Assembly: GCF_002001205.1 (NCBI RefSeq)
Contig: NZ_MUNZ01000126.1
Coordinates: 1-39,875, forward strand
DNA: 39,875 nt
Reading direction: 5' to 3'
From: Hydrogenophaga sp. A37
GTDB taxonomy: Bacteria > Pseudomonadota > Gammaproteobacteria > Burkholderiales > Burkholderiaceae_C
Shown here: in pieces, positions 30,043 through 38,468 of the stretch
Position numbering within the stretch: position 1 is the stretch's first letter
Layout: the number at the start of each line of letters is the position of its first letter
Translations under genes and position numbers: made by a program
The notes under the pieces: model-generated
What the model saw: only the letters and a program-made list of their open reading frames with translations
Told to the model about the DNA's origin: nothing
Database searches by the model: none

Positions 30043-32376
30043 ATGAGCGCCTTGCACTATTTCGGTGTGCGTCACCACGGCCCCGGCTGCGCGCGCAGCC
30101 TGCGCGACGCGCTGTTCGCCTTGCAGCCCGACTGCGTGCTGGTGGAAGGGCCGCCCGAGGCCGACGCGCTGGTGCCGTTGGCCATCGCCGACGGCATGCA
30201 GACGCCGGTGGCGCTGCTGAGCTACTGCCCCGAAGAACCCGGTTTTGCGGTCTACCACCCCTTCGCCGAGTTTTCTCCCGAATGGCAGGCCCTGCAGTGG
30301 GCCGCGCGCGCCGGGGTGCCGCTGCGCTTCATCGATCTGCCGCGCGCGAACGACTTCGGGCTGGACAAGGCGCGCAAGGACGCGGCGGCCCTGGCCGCCC
30401 AGAGCGAACCGGTCAGCGGGCTTGACGAGGTCCAAGGCGACGATCCCGCTGCGAGTGAAGCGGCCGACCCCGCAGAGGGCCTGGCCCCTGACGAAGCCGA
30501 CGCCGCGGCCAACCATGATCCACTGAGCTGGCTCGCCCGCGCCGCCGGTTATGACGACGGCGAAGCCTGGTGGAACCAGCTGGTGGAGGAGCGCGGCGCG
30601 GCCGAGTCCATCTTTCCGGCCATCAGCGAAGCCATGATCGCCTTGCGCCAAGAGCTCGGCGATCCGGTGCGCAGCGCCGACGAAGCGCAGCGTGAAAAGC
30701 TGCGCGAGGCCCACATGCGCCAGTGCATCCGCGCGGCGCAGAAAGAGGGGTTTGAGCGCATCGCGGTGGTCTGTGGGGCCTGGCACCTGGCCGGGCTGCA
30801 GGCCGAGGTCAAGGCGCGGGACGACGCTGCCTTGCTCAAGGGACTTCCCAAGCTCAAGGTGCAGGCCACCTGGGTGCCCTGGAGCTACCGCCACCTCACG
30901 CGCGCCAGCGGCTACGGCGCCGGCATCCACTCACCCGGCTGGTACGAGCACCTCTGGCGCAGCCAGGGCGCACCCTTGGAGCGCGCCGCCGGCTGGCTGG
31001 CGCGCATCGCACGGCTGATGCGTGCGCGCGACCTGGACTGCTCCTCGGCCCATTTGATTGAAGCCACCCGCCTGGCCGAAGCCCTCGCTGCGCTGCGCGG
31101 GCGCCCCGCCCCCAGCCTGGAAGAGTTGCAGGAGGCCACCCGCTCCGTGTTCGCCATGGGCGACGACGCGGTGTTGAGCTTCATCCGCGACGAGTTGCTG
31201 GTCGGTGACCGCCTGGGCACGGTGCCCGCGAGCGTGCCCACCGTGCCGCTGCAACGCGACCTGGAACAGGCCCAGAAATCGCTGCGCCTCAAACCCGAGG
31301 CCCTGCAAAAGACGCTCGACCTCGACCTGCGCCAGCCCAACGATCTCGCGCGCAGCCAGTTGCTGCACCGCCTGAGCCTGATGGACATTCCCTGGGGGCA
31401 CATTGCCACTGTGGGGCGCTCGGCCCGCGGCAGCTTTCACGAAATCTGGACGCTGCAATGGCAGCCCGAGTTCGCCTTGCGCGTCATCGAAGCCAGCCGC
31501 TGGGGGCAGACCATCGCACAAGCCGCGTCCGCCCAAACGGTGGACCGCTGCGCCGGGTTGCACAGCCTGGCCGAACTGGCCCAGGTGGTCGACAACGCCC
31601 TGCTGGCCGATCTGCAAACGGCGGTGAACGCCGCCACGCGGGCGCTGCAAGACCGTGCCGCATTGACCGGCGACGCCGCACAGCTCCTGACCGCCTTGCC
31701 GCCGCTGGCCAATGTGTTCCGCTACGGCAACGTGCGCGGCACCGACGCGGCGCTGGTGGCGCAGGTGCTCGACGGCCTCATCCTGCGTGCGGCCATCAGC
31801 CTGCCGCTGGCGGCGATGGCGCTGGACGAGAACGCCGCCAACACCTTGCGCGAGAGCGTGCTCGCGGCGCACAAGGCCATCGGCCTGCGCGACAGCGCCG
31901 AACAGACCGGCGCGTGGCAGCGCGCGCTGCGCCAACTGGCCGAGGCGGCGGGCGTGCACCCGCTGCTGCAGGGCCTGTGCCTGCGTCTGCTGCTCGAAGC
32001 CGGTGTCTGCGGCAACGACGACGCGGCACAGGCCATGTCGCTGCATCTTTCGCGCGGCGCCGACCCCGCGCAGGCGGCGGCCTGGCTCGACGGCTTCCTC
32101 AACCGCAACGCCACCGTGCTGTTGCACGACGCCACCGTGTGGGGACTGCTCGACGCCTGGCTCGCCTCGCTGAGCGAAGACCATTTCCTGGGTGTGTTGC
32201 CGCTGGTGCGCCGCAGCTTCAGCGCCTTCGGCTCCAGCGAACGGCACGACCTTGCTCAACGTGCCAGCCAAGGTGTGTTGGCCGTGCCCGTGTCCGCTGC
32301 GCACAGCGATTGGGAGCTGGCCCGCGCCCTGCAACCGCTGCCCTTGTTGCGCCAACTGATGGGACTCAATGGATGA
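30043..32376 (+). CDS. DUF5682 family protein
   Basis: A 777-residue protein. The N-terminus MSALHYFGVRHHGPGCARSL, with LVEGPPEAD at 33-41 and VVCGAWHLAGL near residue 250, gives the spaced His/Glu pattern seen in TraB/ChaN/erythromycin-esterase-like folds. A hydrolytic or haem/metal-binding active site is therefore possible (inference). An acidic Ala/Glu-rich insertion occupies about residues 115-160. The rest is helical. It starts 31 nt after the MoxR stop and its own stop overlaps the VWA start by 4 nt. It is always reported as a large partner in MoxR/VWA arrays; its activity is not established. Confidence 0.85.
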   Translation: MSALHYFGVRHHGPGCARSLRDALFALQPDCVLVEGPPEADALVPLAIADGMQTPVALLSYCPEEPGFAVYHPFAEFSPEWQALQWAARAGVPLRFIDLPRANDFGLDKARKDAAALAAQSEPVSGLDEVQGDDPAASEAADPAEGLAPDEADAAANHDPLSWLARAAGYDDGEAWWNQLVEERGAAESIFPAISEAMIALRQELGDPVRSADEAQREKLREAHMRQCIRAAQKEGFERIAVVCGAWHLAGLQAEVKARDDAALLKGLPKLKVQATWVPWSYRHLTRASGYGAGIHSPGWYEHLWRSQGAPLERAAGWLARIARLMRARDLDCSSAHLIEATRLAEALAALRGRPAPSLEELQEATRSVFAMGDDAVLSFIRDELLVGDRLGTVPASVPTVPLQRDLEQAQKSLRLKPEALQKTLDLDLRQPNDLARSQLLHRLSLMDIPWGHIATVGRSARGSFHEIWTLQWQPEFALRVIEASRWGQTIAQAASAQTVDRCAGLHSLAELAQVVDNALLADLQTAVNAATRALQDRAALTGDAAQLLTALPPLANVFRYGNVRGTDAALVAQVLDGLILRAAISLPLAAMALDENAANTLRESVLAAHKAIGLRDSAEQTGAWQRALRQLAEAAGVHPLLQGLCLRLLLEAGVCGNDDAAQAMSLHLSRGADPAQAAAWLDGFLNRNATVLLHDATVWGLLDAWLASLSEDHFLGVLPLVRRSFSAFGSSERHDLAQRASQGVLAVPVSAAHSDWELARALQPLPLLRQLMGLNG

Positions 32377-33581
32377 ACGAGAACAACCCCTCCGACGCAT
32401 CGCCGGTTCCCGACGCCCAGCGCCTGCGCCGCTGGCGCCTGGTGCTCGGGCGCGAGGCCGACGAGGCCTGCGGCACGCTCTCTGGTGAGCTCAAAGAAAT
32501 GGACCAGGCGCTCTCCGCCTTGTACGACCCCGCCGGCCCCGGCGGCCTGGGTGCAAGGGACCGCCGGGGTGGTCGTGAGGCGTCGGCGCCCAGCGTGGCG
32601 CGCTGGCTCGGCGACATCCGCAAGTACTTCCCCGGCCAGGTGGTGCAGGTCATGCAACGCGACGCGCTGGAGCGCCTGAACATGCGCGACATGCTGCTCC
32701 AGCCCGAAATGCTCAAGAGCATGCAGCCCGACGTGCACCTGGTCGCCAACCTGATCGCACTGTCGAAAGTGATCCCGGCCAAGACACGGGACACCGCGCG
32801 CATGGTGGTGCGCAGCGTGGTGGACGCGCTGCTGTCCAAGCTCGAAGAACCCATGCGCTCGGCCGTCAGCGGCGCGCTCGACCGCAGCCAACGCAACCGG
32901 CGCCCGCGCCACAGCGAAATCGACTGGAACCGCACCATCCGCGCCAACCTGCGGCACTGGCAGCCCGACTACCGCACCATCGTGCCGCAAACCCTGCACG
33001 GCTATGGCCGCAAAGCGCGCCGGCCTCAGCGCGAGGTGATCCTCTGCATCGACCAGAGCGGCTCAATGGCCGCCTCGGTCGTCTACTCCAGCATCTTCGG
33101 CGCTGTGATGGCCTCGTTGCCCGCGGTGTCCACCAAGCTGGTGGTGTTCGACACCGCCGTGGTCGACCTGAGCGACCAGCTGGACGATCCGGTCGAGCTG
33201 CTGTTCGGCGTACAGCTCGGCGGCGGCACCGACATCAACGGCGCCGTCTCCTACTGCCAGAGCATCATCCGCGAGCCCCGCAACACCATCATGGTGCTGA
33301 TCTCCGATCTGTACGAAGGCGGGGTAGAGGCGCAACTGCTGCGCCGGGCCAATGAGCTGGTGGAAAGCGGTGTGCAGTTCATCACCCTGCTCGCGCTCAG
33401 CGACGAAGGTGCGCCCAGCTACGACCACGCCCTGGCCGCCAAGCTCGCGGCCTTGGGCGTGCCCAGTTTCGCCTGCACACCCGATGCCTTCCCGGGCCTG
33501 ATGGCCGCCGCCATCCGCCGAGACGACATCCACGCCTGGGCCGCCACACAAGGCATGGTCACGAGCCCGAAAATGCGCTGA
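32373..33581 (+). CDS. VWA-domain protein, MoxR partner
   Basis: A 402-residue protein. The N-terminal 200 residues are helical (LRRWRLVLGREADEACG and beyond). From about residue 220 there is a von Willebrand A domain with an intact MIDAS: Asp227-x-Ser229-x-Ser231 in CIDQSGSM, Thr286 in GGGTDINGAV and Asp312 in LISDLYEGG. Such domains bind Mg2+ and a ligand carboxylate, and in MoxR systems they recognise the client. ATG 32373 overlaps the DUF5682 TGA. It is the last gene of the five-gene array; HODM follows 37 nt later and could be read through. Confidence 0.93.
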   Translation: MNENNPSDASPVPDAQRLRRWRLVLGREADEACGTLSGELKEMDQALSALYDPAGPGGLGARDRRGGREASAPSVARWLGDIRKYFPGQVVQVMQRDALERLNMRDMLLQPEMLKSMQPDVHLVANLIALSKVIPAKTRDTARMVVRSVVDALLSKLEEPMRSAVSGALDRSQRNRRPRHSEIDWNRTIRANLRHWQPDYRTIVPQTLHGYGRKARRPQREVILCIDQSGSMAASVVYSSIFGAVMASLPAVSTKLVVFDTAVVDLSDQLDDPVELLFGVQLGGGTDINGAVSYCQSIIREPRNTIMVLISDLYEGGVEAQLLRRANELVESGVQFITLLALSDEGAPSYDHALAAKLAALGVPSFACTPDAFPGLMAAAIRRDDIHAWAATQGMVTSPKMR

Positions 33582-33618
33582 CGCTCGCGTCCGCTGCGCC
33601 TCCATCAGAACCCCAGGC

Positions 33619-34485
33619 ATGGTCACCGTGGTCCAGACCCCTGCACCCCAAGTCCCCTGGGCCGTGAGCAGCCCGTTCCGCATGCGCCCGGGTCTCGCGC
33701 GCCTGGCTGCTGCGCACGACATGCGGGATGCAGCGCCGCCGCTGTTCGTGCGCGATCCGCAGGCTGCCGCCTACGCCGAACACAAACGCGTGTCGCTGCA
33801 GCAGCACCGTGCGCGTGGCCAGATCGGCGAGGCCGATCCGGCCGTGTTGCAGGCCATCGCCGACACCTACAAGGCGCAGACCGGCGTCCCTCTCAAGCCC
33901 GAAGCCGATGCGTTGGCCGTGGGTTTGCAGGAAGACTTCGTGATCCTGCACGACGAACCCGACGGCATGCGCACGCGCTTCCTCTCGGTGAGTTTCCCCT
34001 CCAACTGGGCGCCTGCGGAAAAGCTCGGCCTCGACTTCGCCGCCATCCATGCGCCGGTGGCCGACAATGCGCTGCTGCAGGCGGGCGGCCAGGCGATCAT
34101 CGACATGGCCTTTCGCCAGGCCAGCATGCTGCGCCACGTCTGGCTGCTCACGCCCAGCGGCGACCTGCCGCAACACCCCGAGACCCGCCGCACACGCTGG
34201 GAAGACGCGGTGTTGCAGGCCGACGCTTCGGGGCAGCGGTTGATCGACCAGGTGTTCTACCGCGTCGAGCGCCAGACCACGCTGCCGTTGCCGGCGCTGC
34301 GGCGCGGCGTGTTTTTCATCCGCGTGATGGTGTGCCCGCTTGCCGAAGCGCTGGCTGTCGAGCCCGGGCGCGCCACGCAACTGGCCGAAGCGCTGACCTC
34401 GATGAGCGACGCCGTGGTCGCCTACCGCGGCATGGTGGCGGTGCGCGAACGGCTGTGCGCCGAACTCGTTGCCCTCGGGCCCTGA
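33619..34485 (+). CDS. Haem-dependent oxidative N-demethylase family protein (DUF3445)
   Basis: A 288-residue protein of the HODM alpha / DUF3445 type. Landmarks are SFPSNWAPAEKLGLDFAAIH in the middle, the following APVADN, and ERQTTLPLP near residue 217, with FIRVMVCPL after it. Members bind haem in a PAS-like fold; the Pseudomonas enzyme demethylates dimethylamine together with flavin and ferredoxin subunits. Those subunits are not encoded next to it here, so the reaction is uncertain. It may be co-transcribed with the MoxR/VWA array, which would give that array a haem-enzyme neighbour, as other MoxR/VWA systems activate metalloenzymes (inference). Confidence 0.8.
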   Translation: MVTVVQTPAPQVPWAVSSPFRMRPGLARLAAAHDMRDAAPPLFVRDPQAAAYAEHKRVSLQQHRARGQIGEADPAVLQAIADTYKAQTGVPLKPEADALAVGLQEDFVILHDEPDGMRTRFLSVSFPSNWAPAEKLGLDFAAIHAPVADNALLQAGGQAIIDMAFRQASMLRHVWLLTPSGDLPQHPETRRTRWEDAVLQADASGQRLIDQVFYRVERQTTLPLPALRRGVFFIRVMVCPLAEALAVEPGRATQLAEALTSMSDAVVAYRGMVAVRERLCAELVALGP

Positions 34486-34510
34486 ACCGCAGGCCACGAG
34501 CGCCGGCGCG

Positions 34511-35404
34511 TCAATGCGGCGGCAGCCCGATCGCGCGCAGCACGTGGGTCACGAAGCGGCTCAGCTTGGGCAACTGGCGGCGGTCGGACGCGTACACCAG
34601 GTGCACCGGCCGGGCCGGCGGCGAACACCCCTGCAACACAGGCACCAACGCACCACTGGCCAGGTCGTCTGCCAGCAGCACCTCGGGTTGCATCACCAGG
34701 CCGAGCCCGGCCAGCGCGGCGCGGCGCAGGCCGTCGCCGTGGTTGCAGGTCAGGCGGGCCTGCTCGGGCCACTGATACGACTGTGTGCCTTCGTGTAGCG
34801 TCCACTCGGTGCGGCGCTGCCAGACCGAATGGCTCAGGCAGACATGCCGCGCCAAATCGGCCGCACTCTGCGGTTCCCCATGGCGCTGCAGGTAGGCCGG
34901 CGCGGCGGCGATCACCATGCGGTAGGGCCGCAGCGGCCGGGCGACCAGGCTTTCATCGGCGACGCGGCCGATGCGCACGGCCGCGTCAATGCCCTCGCCG
35001 GCCAGATCGGCCACGCCGTCGGTGAGCTGCAGGTCCACACGCACCTTCGGATAACGCAACAGGAACTGCGCCACCAGCGGTGCGATGGTGTGGCTGCCCA
35101 GCGTGACCGGCGCGCTCACCCGCAACAGCCCCTGGGGCGCCGCGCGGCTGCGCTCCACCGCCGACTCGGCCCAGCGCACCTGCTCCAGCACACGCTTGCA
35201 GTCTTCGTAGAACGCGGCGCCCACTTCGGTGAGGCTGTGGCGGCGCGTGCTGCGCTGGAGCAAGCGGGCGCCCAGATGGGCTTCCAGCTGCTGGATGTGC
35301 TTGCCCACCATCACCGCCGAGATCTCCAGCCGGCTCGCCGCCGCCGCGAAGCTGCCCGCGTCGACCACGGCCACCATCACCTCCATGCTGCGCAGCTTGT
35401 CCAT
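34511..35404 (-). CDS. LysR-family transcriptional regulator
   Basis: A 297-residue regulator. The winged helix (MDKLRSMEVMVAVVDAGSFA, then ASRLEISAVMVGKHIQQLE) and GARLLQRSTRRHSLTEVG place it in the CrgA-like LysR group that often represses a divergent oxidoreductase gene. The effector domain has GLLRVSAPVTLGSHTIAPLV. ATG 35404 begins exactly at the family N-terminus. It is divergent from the SDR gene at 35515, with a palindrome in the shared 110 nt, so the SDR is the likely target. Confidence 0.92.
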   Translation of the reverse strand: MDKLRSMEVMVAVVDAGSFAAAASRLEISAVMVGKHIQQLEAHLGARLLQRSTRRHSLTEVGAAFYEDCKRVLEQVRWAESAVERSRAAPQGLLRVSAPVTLGSHTIAPLVAQFLLRYPKVRVDLQLTDGVADLAGEGIDAAVRIGRVADESLVARPLRPYRMVIAAAPAYLQRHGEPQSAADLARHVCLSHSVWQRRTEWTLHEGTQSYQWPEQARLTCNHGDGLRRAALAGLGLVMQPEVLLADDLASGALVPVLQGCSPPARPVHLVYASDRRQLPKLSRFVTHVLRAIGLPPH

Positions 35405-35414
35405 GCGTATTCCT

Positions 35415-35425
35415 AACCAATGGTT
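35415..35425. promoter_or_regulatory. Palindrome in the LysR/SDR intergenic region
   Basis: AACCA-A-TGGTT, extendable imperfectly to CTAACCAATGGTTTGTAG. Its place 11 nt upstream of the LysR start fits an autoregulatory LysR box. Confidence 0.5.
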
Positions 35426-35514
35426 TGTAGTGTGAGAAGAGTTTGCTACTTTATGCCATGAAGTGTTAGGCAAACAATGGCGGCTTCTCCACTTCCACAG
35501 AACAGGAAACAGCC

Positions 35515-36114
35515 ATGAAGATTCTTCTCATCGGTGCCAGCGGCACCATCGGACAAGCCGCGGTGCAGGCCCTGGGCTCGCGCCACGAGATCGTCAGCGT
35601 CGGGCGCAGCAGCGGCCAGCACCGCGCCGATCTGTCACAACCGGACAGCCTGGTGGCCTTGCTGGAAGCGGTGGGCCGCGTCGACGCCATCATCAGCACC
35701 GCCGGCAACCTGCACTTCGGCCCGCTGACCGAAATGACCGCCGAGCAGTTCAACTTTGGCCTGCAAGACAAGCTGCTCGGCCAGGTGCAACTGGCCCTGG
35801 CCGGCCACCGCTACCTGAACGACGGCGGCTCCATCACGCTGACCAGCGGCGTGCTGGCGATCGAGCCAATCCGCAACGGCGCCAACGCCACGGCGGTGAA
35901 CGCGGCGATCGAGGGCTTTGTGGCCGCCGCGGCGATCGAGCTGCCGCGCGGCATTCGCATCAACGCCGTCAGCCCGACGCTGCTGACCGAATCGCTGCCC
36001 ACCTACGGCCCGTTCTTCCCCGGCTTCGAAACCGTGCCGTCGCAGCGCGTGGGCCTGGCCTACCAGCGCAGCGTTGAAGGCGCGCAGACCGGCAGGGTCT
36101 ACCGCGTGATGTGA
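35515..36114 (+). CDS. Short-chain dehydrogenase/reductase, atypical
   Basis: A 199-residue Rossmann-fold protein, shorter than the usual 250. The nucleotide-binding motif is GASGTIG (residues 8-14), followed by VGRSSGQHRADL, which suggests NADP preference through the Arg. A catalytic Ser is likely in SITLTSGVL, but the YxxxK motif is missing: the corresponding segment reads ANATAVNAAIEGF. The NNAG-type motif is STAGN. This subgroup is common in proteobacteria next to LysR regulators and its reaction is unclear. An intrinsic terminator follows 8 nt after the stop. Confidence 0.88.
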   Translation: MKILLIGASGTIGQAAVQALGSRHEIVSVGRSSGQHRADLSQPDSLVALLEAVGRVDAIISTAGNLHFGPLTEMTAEQFNFGLQDKLLGQVQLALAGHRYLNDGGSITLTSGVLAIEPIRNGANATAVNAAIEGFVAAAAIELPRGIRINAVSPTLLTESLPTYGPFFPGFETVPSQRVGLAYQRSVEGAQTGRVYRVM

Positions 36115-36122
36115 GCGGCCGA

Positions 36123-36150
36123 AAAAAAGCGACCCGAAGGTCGCTTTTTT
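36123..36150. terminator. Bidirectional intrinsic terminator
   Basis: GCGACC-CGAA-GGTCGC stem-loop flanked by A6 on the left and T6 on the right, so it can end transcription from both the SDR gene (plus) and the yegP-like gene (minus). Textbook form. Confidence 0.93.
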
Positions 36151-36176
36151 GCAGCAGCGCTGAAACCCTCAGCCGC

Positions 36177-36506
36177 TCAGACCGCCTTGACCGTCGTGCT
36201 CTTGCCGTTGGTCTTCACCGACTCGATGCCCGCATCACGGCCCGCCGCCGCCTGGTACATCTGGCTCGTGCCGATCACCTGGTGGTTGGTGGCCTTGAGG
36301 TTGAAGTAGCAGCGCCCGTCGGACGCGTCCTTGCGGTCGTAGCGCGCGTCGTCGCCGCAGTTGGCCTGCACCGACTGGATGCCACCCTCCGCCGATGCCT
36401 TGCTGGCGTACTGCTCGCTGCGCAGGATCACCTCGCCGTTGCCCGCCTTCAAGACAAAAGAAAACTGCCCCTTGTCGTTGGAACCCAGTTCGTAGCTGCC
36501 TGCCAT
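36177..36506 (-). CDS. yegP: YegP-family protein (two DUF1508 repeats)
   Basis: A 109-residue protein made of two tandem DUF1508 units, residues about 10-55 (GQFSFVLKAGNGEVILRSEQ and beyond) and 60-105 (RCYFNLKATNHQVIGTSQMY). Each has the pattern F-x-L-K-A-x-N-x-x-x-I-x-x-S followed by a short helix with G-I-x-S-V. The fold is small and beta-rich; the function is unknown, although members are often abundant stress-associated proteins. AGGAG lies just upstream of ATG 36506. It converges on the terminator shared with the SDR gene. Confidence 0.92.
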   Translation of the reverse strand: MAGSYELGSNDKGQFSFVLKAGNGEVILRSEQYASKASAEGGIQSVQANCGDDARYDRKDASDGRCYFNLKATNHQVIGTSQMYQAAAGRDAGIESVKTNGKSTTVKAV

Positions 36507-36602
36507 GTTCGCTCCTGTTGGTGAAAGAAGAGTGCCGAAGCAGGCGGATGATAGGTCGCGGGTTTCGCGTTGAACAGCCCCGCAACCCGCGCCGCGAAAC
36601 CA

Positions 36603-37014
36603 TCAGACCGCCGGTGCGCCGGTACGTGACAAATGCCCTGACCGTGTGGCGGAGAGGCCCGCCTTGCACAGGCTGGGCTCGAACACCAGGTCGCCCAAAA
36701 AGGCCACCGTCACGCCGCGCGCGTCCGTCAAGCAGCACCACATAACCCAGCCCCGCCACCTTGCTGTAGAGCGCCTCCAGCCCGTGGCGCGCGATCTGCA
36801 GCAGCGCGTCCATCTGGTCCTGGTGCTCCCGCAGCCGCGCTTGCGGCAGGATCACCGCCTCCTGCATGGGGGTCGGGTCCAGCCGGTGCCCGTGCGCGCA
36901 GCGGTGCCACGAATCGCGGATCACCTGCTCATGCCCCGCCGCCGCCTGCGCGCCCGCGCCATCGGCGGCCACCTGCATCACGGTGGCGATGTGCTGGTGC
37001 AGGGTGGTGGGCAT
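36603..37014 (-). pseudogene. Truncated, frameshifted AcoR-like sigma-54 activator
   Basis: Reading from ATG 37014 the frame gives MPTTLHQHIATVMQ, then EQVIRDSWHRCAHGHRLDP and LLQIARHGLEALYSKVAGLG, the N-terminal part of AcoR-type Fis/sigma-54 regulators with a GAF sensor. After YVVLL the frame slips near 36730: a one-base change restores TDARGVTVAFLGDLVFEPSL in the next frame, which then diverges and stops at 36603. The rest of the GAF domain, the AAA+ domain and the Fis-type HTH are absent. A normal protein is over 600 residues, so this remnant of about 135 residues is not functional as an activator. Confidence 0.75.
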
Positions 37015-37186
37015 GGCGCGAATCCAGGTGAAGGGCTGGCAGGCGGAAAGCCTTGCACCTTCGGGGGAACGCGGGGTGGTGTCAATGGAGGGGTTTACCC
37101 GGCTATCGGCCTCTCGGTCGATAGCGAAGGTCTTGACAACCTCTGAGCCCAGCGTTTGATGCGAGACAGTGGACTCAACGAAGCAA

Positions 37187-37264
37187 ATGAGCCCGTGCAA
37201 GAGCGGAGACTGTGCCGCCCATCCCGATGAGCTGCTTGATGACGACTTGAGCAAGACCGCCTAA
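37187..37264 (+). other. Short open frame, possible gene remnant
   Basis: Twenty-five codons (MSPCKSGDCAAHPDELLDDD..) ending TAA, with two Cys and an acidic tail. There is no clear Shine-Dalgarno. The composition is protein-like, but the length allows no family call; it may be the tail of a gene whose front was lost. Confidence 0.3.
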
Positions 37265-37354
37265 GATTTCGATGTGTGACCAAGCTTGGTTGATGCTGCT
37301 GATGTGACTGAGCTGGATTTCGGCAACAAGTATTTAATTGATTGGAGTGAGTAA

Positions 37355-37852
37355 ATGTTTGATTTCATGAAGCCTGAACATGTCAAGAAAACCGAGTTCG
37401 TTGCAAATTCAGTCTCTAACCTCTTTATATCTTGGCATACTGGTTTTAGCGGCCCGCCTATCGGAACGAAAAATCCGAACGCAATCAAGGAGCAGCTTAG
37501 CCCATCAAAGGAGTTGATGATTTACTCCGGTTTGATTTTCGATTTCTATAAAGAGCTAAAAAAATCTGGTGTTGTTGACGTCAGTCACGCATACTCCAAA
37601 TATATATCCACGCACTCCAAAGTATCTGATGCGATCAAATCGGGAAGAGTATTCGGCCTGCAAGATGTTGCCCTACAAATTATCGTAGAAAATTTCGGCC
37701 TAAAAGAGTCGCCCACCATGACATTAAACAGAATCATTCAAATAATGTACAAAAACGATCTGAATAGATTCGCTATCGAAGGTAGAAATTACACGATAGA
37801 CGACATTGAGTCGTTCTATACGGAACCCATGCCAAGAGAAGCACTGATATGA
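37355..37852 (+). CDS. Orphan 165-aa protein in AT-rich island
   Basis: A 165-residue soluble protein, not recognised. It is Lys/Ile/Ser-rich (MFDFMKPEHVKKTEFVANSV, YSGLIFDFYKELKKSG) with probable alternating helices, and it uses A/T-ending codons unlike every neighbour, a sign of horizontal transfer. GGAG precedes ATG 37355 with good spacing. The ATG directly follows the TAA of a short frame whose last residues read DVTELDFGNKYLIDWSE, suggesting it was once the second gene of a coupled pair. It converges on the gene at 37929-38339. Orphans of this kind in degraded patches are often antitoxins, immunity or phage-response genes; nothing in the sequence proves that. Confidence 0.7.
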   Translation: MFDFMKPEHVKKTEFVANSVSNLFISWHTGFSGPPIGTKNPNAIKEQLSPSKELMIYSGLIFDFYKELKKSGVVDVSHAYSKYISTHSKVSDAIKSGRVFGLQDVALQIIVENFGLKESPTMTLNRIIQIMYKNDLNRFAIEGRNYTIDDIESFYTEPMPREALI

Positions 37853-37928
37853 ATCTCTCACATGTCCAACTATAGATGCCAATTTATTGACTGTATTTGA
37901 CTTTCCTTCGTGCATGTGCGATGGGCTG

Positions 37929-38339
37929 CTACTTTTTCTTGGCAAACGACAACAACCTTTCGATTTGCATCAGTGAAGCATCACATTCGAGCCTTCGATT
38001 TGAAATACTTCCAGGTGCAGCCGTTCTTGGTGCTGTTGCATAGGACCTCCAAGCCTCCCTCAGAAGTTCTCGTTGTGAATCGGAGAGGTAAGCCTCAAAA
38101 ATCACCGTGGCCCTTTCATGTTGCTTAAGAACTTCACGAGTTAGGACTCCATAGACATCTGTGCTTCCTTCTCGGAGAGCCATGATTTCTGAGACAAATT
38201 CTTCAGTAAAGCGAGCCGCCGCTTCATTGAACTGAAGATTGCGCCAGGTGCTCCGAGCTGCAAGGTATCCAGCAGAGGCGCTTATCAAGGCCCCAACAAT
38301 TGTGAACAGGGCATTTGTGTATGGGGGCTCTGGACTCAT
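37929..38339 (-). CDS. Small membrane-anchored hypothetical protein
   Basis: A 136-residue protein with one N-terminal hydrophobic segment (ALFTIVGALISASAGYLAA), then a charged, helical cytoplasmic part (FTEEFVSEIMALREGSTDVY and the basic C-terminus ERLLSFAKKK). No family recognised. Codon use is less GC-biased than the surrounding core genes, like the convergent 165-residue gene 76 nt away. The following 129 nt (38340-38468) show no gene. The one-TM plus helical layout is common among small accessory-island proteins. Function unknown. Confidence 0.65.
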   Translation of the reverse strand: MSPEPPYTNALFTIVGALISASAGYLAARSTWRNLQFNEAAARFTEEFVSEIMALREGSTDVYGVLTREVLKQHERATVIFEAYLSDSQRELLREAWRSYATAPRTAAPGSISNRRLECDASLMQIERLLSFAKKK

Positions 38340-38468
38340 ATGGCACCTAAATCTTTCAAGTGGGAAATGGCAGCGGTTTACATCAAATCATGGTCTTCGA
38401 CGGTGAATACAAACCATGCGCCACGGAAGAACGGGCCTCAAGGTTGTAGCTCAAAGGCGGTTGTCGGT

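Noticed and set aside
31458..32372. 305-codon extension of the VWA protein
   Set aside because: It shadows DUF5682, and ATG 32373 has the ATGA overlap typical of this operon.
30931..32400. 489-codon minus-strand frame opposite DUF5682
   Set aside because: Composition is typical of an antisense shadow, and the opposite strand has a family-matching protein.
36235..37254. Single 339-codon minus-strand gene
   Set aside because: The frame joins an AcoR remnant, an antisense shadow of yegP and a Ser-rich leader; similarity exists only in part and is frameshifted.
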